Shown here: one piece after another, positions 61,916 to 64,000 of the stretch
Position numbering within the stretch: position 1 is the first letter of the stretch
Layout: every line of letters starts with the position of its first letter
Source of the DNA: Bugula neritina
Lineage: Eukaryota > Bryozoa > Gymnolaemata > Cheilostomatida > Bugulidae
Direction: 5' to 3'
NCBI GenBank assembly: GCA_964035545.1
Contig: OZ037767.1
Span: forward strand, 25,005,128 to 25,069,127
Length of the DNA stretch: 64,000 nucleotides
Notes under the pieces: model-generated
Databases searched by the model: none
What the model saw: only the letters and a program-made list of their open reading frames with translations
What the model was told of the DNA's origin: nothing
Made by a program: the position numbers and the translations under genes

Positions 61916-62053
61916 ATGACTTCTCTGCATCTACCTCAGACGCTAGGAGCATCAACATTTAGCGTTAATTATGCTGGAAAGACTGTTTCAGCCTACGTAG
62001 GACTGAGTACTATTTCGTTAAAACACTCCAGTCAACATAAAATACCTGCCCAT
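61916..62053 (+). CDS. Tentative first coding exon of an unknown gene
   Basis: ATG 61916 opens 46 codons with balanced composition (MTSLHLPQTLGASTFSVNY ... HKIPAH) that end in phase 0 at a consensus donor CAT|GTAAGT. The stretch is more GC-rich than its surroundings. No downstream exon is evident before the window end, and I do not recognise the peptide. It might instead be an internal exon with an acceptor near 61912. Confidence 0.25.
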
Positions 62054-64000
62054 GTAAGTAATACTAGTATATACTTGCTCTATAATTTCTAACTGCATAT
62101 GATTATAGTAAATGTAGCTAAATATTATACCCACAACTCTTTATACTTCCCATCATTTCTCTTGGTGTAAATGACTTCCATTTCACCTTCATAATCAGCA
62201 CAATTCTTAGCCATGTACAGTATAACACCCTGCATGCAGATTTAGCTTTATATTTATTATTAACTGTGTTTGCTGGTCTGTAAAGCATGCAGTGTTATAT
62301 GCTGTAGTGAATAAGACTATTATAATGTTGATAAGTTATTTCCAATAATGGTGTCACTCTTTCAGGATAAAATGATAGACAATATAAATTAACTATATTG
62401 TATATATATGGGTTTGCCAAATGATATTCAGACTAATTGCATATATCAGCCAAGTAAATTTTGACAAGTCTAGACAACTCTATCGCTACCTGTGTGAGTG
62501 CATCCTATCGAATGTTCTGTTTGCTGGAACTTAAGAAAAGAAGACTTTTTTACATAGCAGTAAAATTATCTCAATATATAGATGTAGCATTATAATTTCT
62601 ACAGCATCAAAACTTAAAATTATCACAACTGTATGCCGTGCATACATGCAATCATGGATTTAATAGATTCATTTATTGATAATGATTGTGATACTTGAGG
62701 GGTTTATAAAGCAATTTTAATCTAAATGCATTAGCTGGCTAGTTGATAGGAAATTAGGCTATGTTTAAGTTATTTTGCATAAAGCACACTAAATTTTAAA
62801 CTCAGCTAACAAAACAAAATTTCATCAAAGGTGGCAGAGACCGGTCAGGGTGATATCATGTGTGTGATGGGTGATCACAACTATTTTATCTTTGATGCTT
62901 TGTTATAGTCTGATTCTCTTAAGAAATATACATAACAGCTGAGCAAGTGTTTTTAATATGACCAATCAACTGAAAGAAATTAAAAAGAATTTATACACAA
63001 AAAGTTACTATAGAGACTTTACTCGTACATCTCCGCACACATCTCTACACGTGCTTTACTCATGAGTATGCTGAGCACATGCGTAAACAATTAAAGGTAC
63101 ACTGAAGATATTCTTCCTTTATAAGTCTAAGCTAATCGATATGAATAGAGTATACAGTCTTCTCTTTGTAGTCTTTTAGTAAAGACTTCTTTATCAATCA
63201 CTCTCAACTTGATCTGGATATTTTTAAAACTATATAATTTTATGTACAACCAATTGGACACCGTTTACTGCAAACTTAAAATGACTTGTTTGTGTTATCA
63301 GAATACTGTTAGCTCATTGTCTTTATATTCTATCTAATATATACCGTTATGTTAAAGAAGAAACTGTTGTAATACATTTGTGAGCAATGAAGGGATTTGA
63401 GAAATTCACATGAATTTATTACAAATATTCTATATAGGTTGTATGGTCCAGAACTTTCTCATTTTATTAGGTAGTTCTTTAACAAAGAATATAGTTCACA
63501 CTAAATTTTTCACAGCCATCATACAGCTATTATATTGAATTTTTATAGTTTACAGACGTACTTTATATACGTTCCTCTGAATTATTAACTGAATAAAAGT
63601 TGAATACAAAGAATAAATACAAATGTGCATAAAGTTCTTGTATCGCTTGTTAGGAAATACAAAGGTTTGTTTCACACTATCATAACCAATATTTTGTAAT
63701 TGACTTAAAGTATGACATATGGCACACAAAACCTGTCAGTATCATGTGGGGGTAACTTACACCCTGGTGCGAACTTTCTGCTAAAATTCCTAATTTGTTT
63801 AGGTTCAGGTTACTATAGTTACTATGTGCATTTATGAAGTGTCAGGAAATGACCGTGCGTAAATGACTTGTTATTCCTATGCCTTGTAATACAATAACCG
63901 GCATAATAATACTATAGTGCCATACCTCTATGATATTATAATGATTAAAAAGTTTTTAAATTAAATTAAATTTTTTTAATTTTTAACATATTGCTATCAT
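62054..64000. other. Terminal AT-rich sequence
   Basis: I see no supported feature. It could be intron of the tentative gene starting at 61916 or intergenic. Confidence 0.4.

Overview
This is a 64 kb piece of an intron-rich, AT-rich animal nuclear genome. It holds three complete protein genes and the 3' end of a fourth. I rebuilt them exon by exon from splice signals and codon phase. Every junction inside the coding models listed keeps frame. An Eph receptor with SAM domain and PDZ ligand says Metazoa, and IFT88 says a ciliated animal. Long introns, microsatellites and minisatellites fit an early-branching animal such as a sponge or cnidarian, but the sequence alone does not fix the phylum.

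Layout. (1) 1705-7453, + strand: last four coding exons of IFT88, a ciliary transport protein. (2) 9494-37446, + strand: an 18-exon Eph receptor tyrosine kinase, 999 residues as modelled. It has signal peptide, ephrin-binding domain, Cys-rich region, two FN3 domains, TM helix, juxtamembrane tyrosines, an intact kinase, SAM and a C-terminal GFLV. A second possible first exon lies at 21091-21207. (3) 38216-54629, - strand: a 22-exon ACAD10-type gene, 1034 residues, HAD hydrolase + APH-like kinase + acyl-CoA dehydrogenase. It has a mitochondrial-type N-terminus and a C-terminal SKL. (4) 56916-58546, + strand: POLR3H/RPC8, 202 residues, four exons. Eph and ACAD10 converge tail to tail (769 bp between stops); ACAD10 and POLR3H diverge (about 2.3 kb apart). 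The last 5.4 kb holds only one weak exon candidate.

The genes do not form one pathway: they cover cilium transport, cell-contact signalling, acyl-CoA metabolism and RNA polymerase III.

The most unusual thing in the window is a recurring structure. Short tandem arrays sit exactly on splice junctions, and in three cases they copy the exon end together with its 5' splice site: ten donors in 17-bp steps after Eph exon 9, five 41-bp copies after ACAD10 exon 10, and two 43-bp copies after ACAD10 exon 15. In Eph, use of any downstream donor, or intron retention, puts a stop just before the TM helix and would encode a soluble ectodomain.
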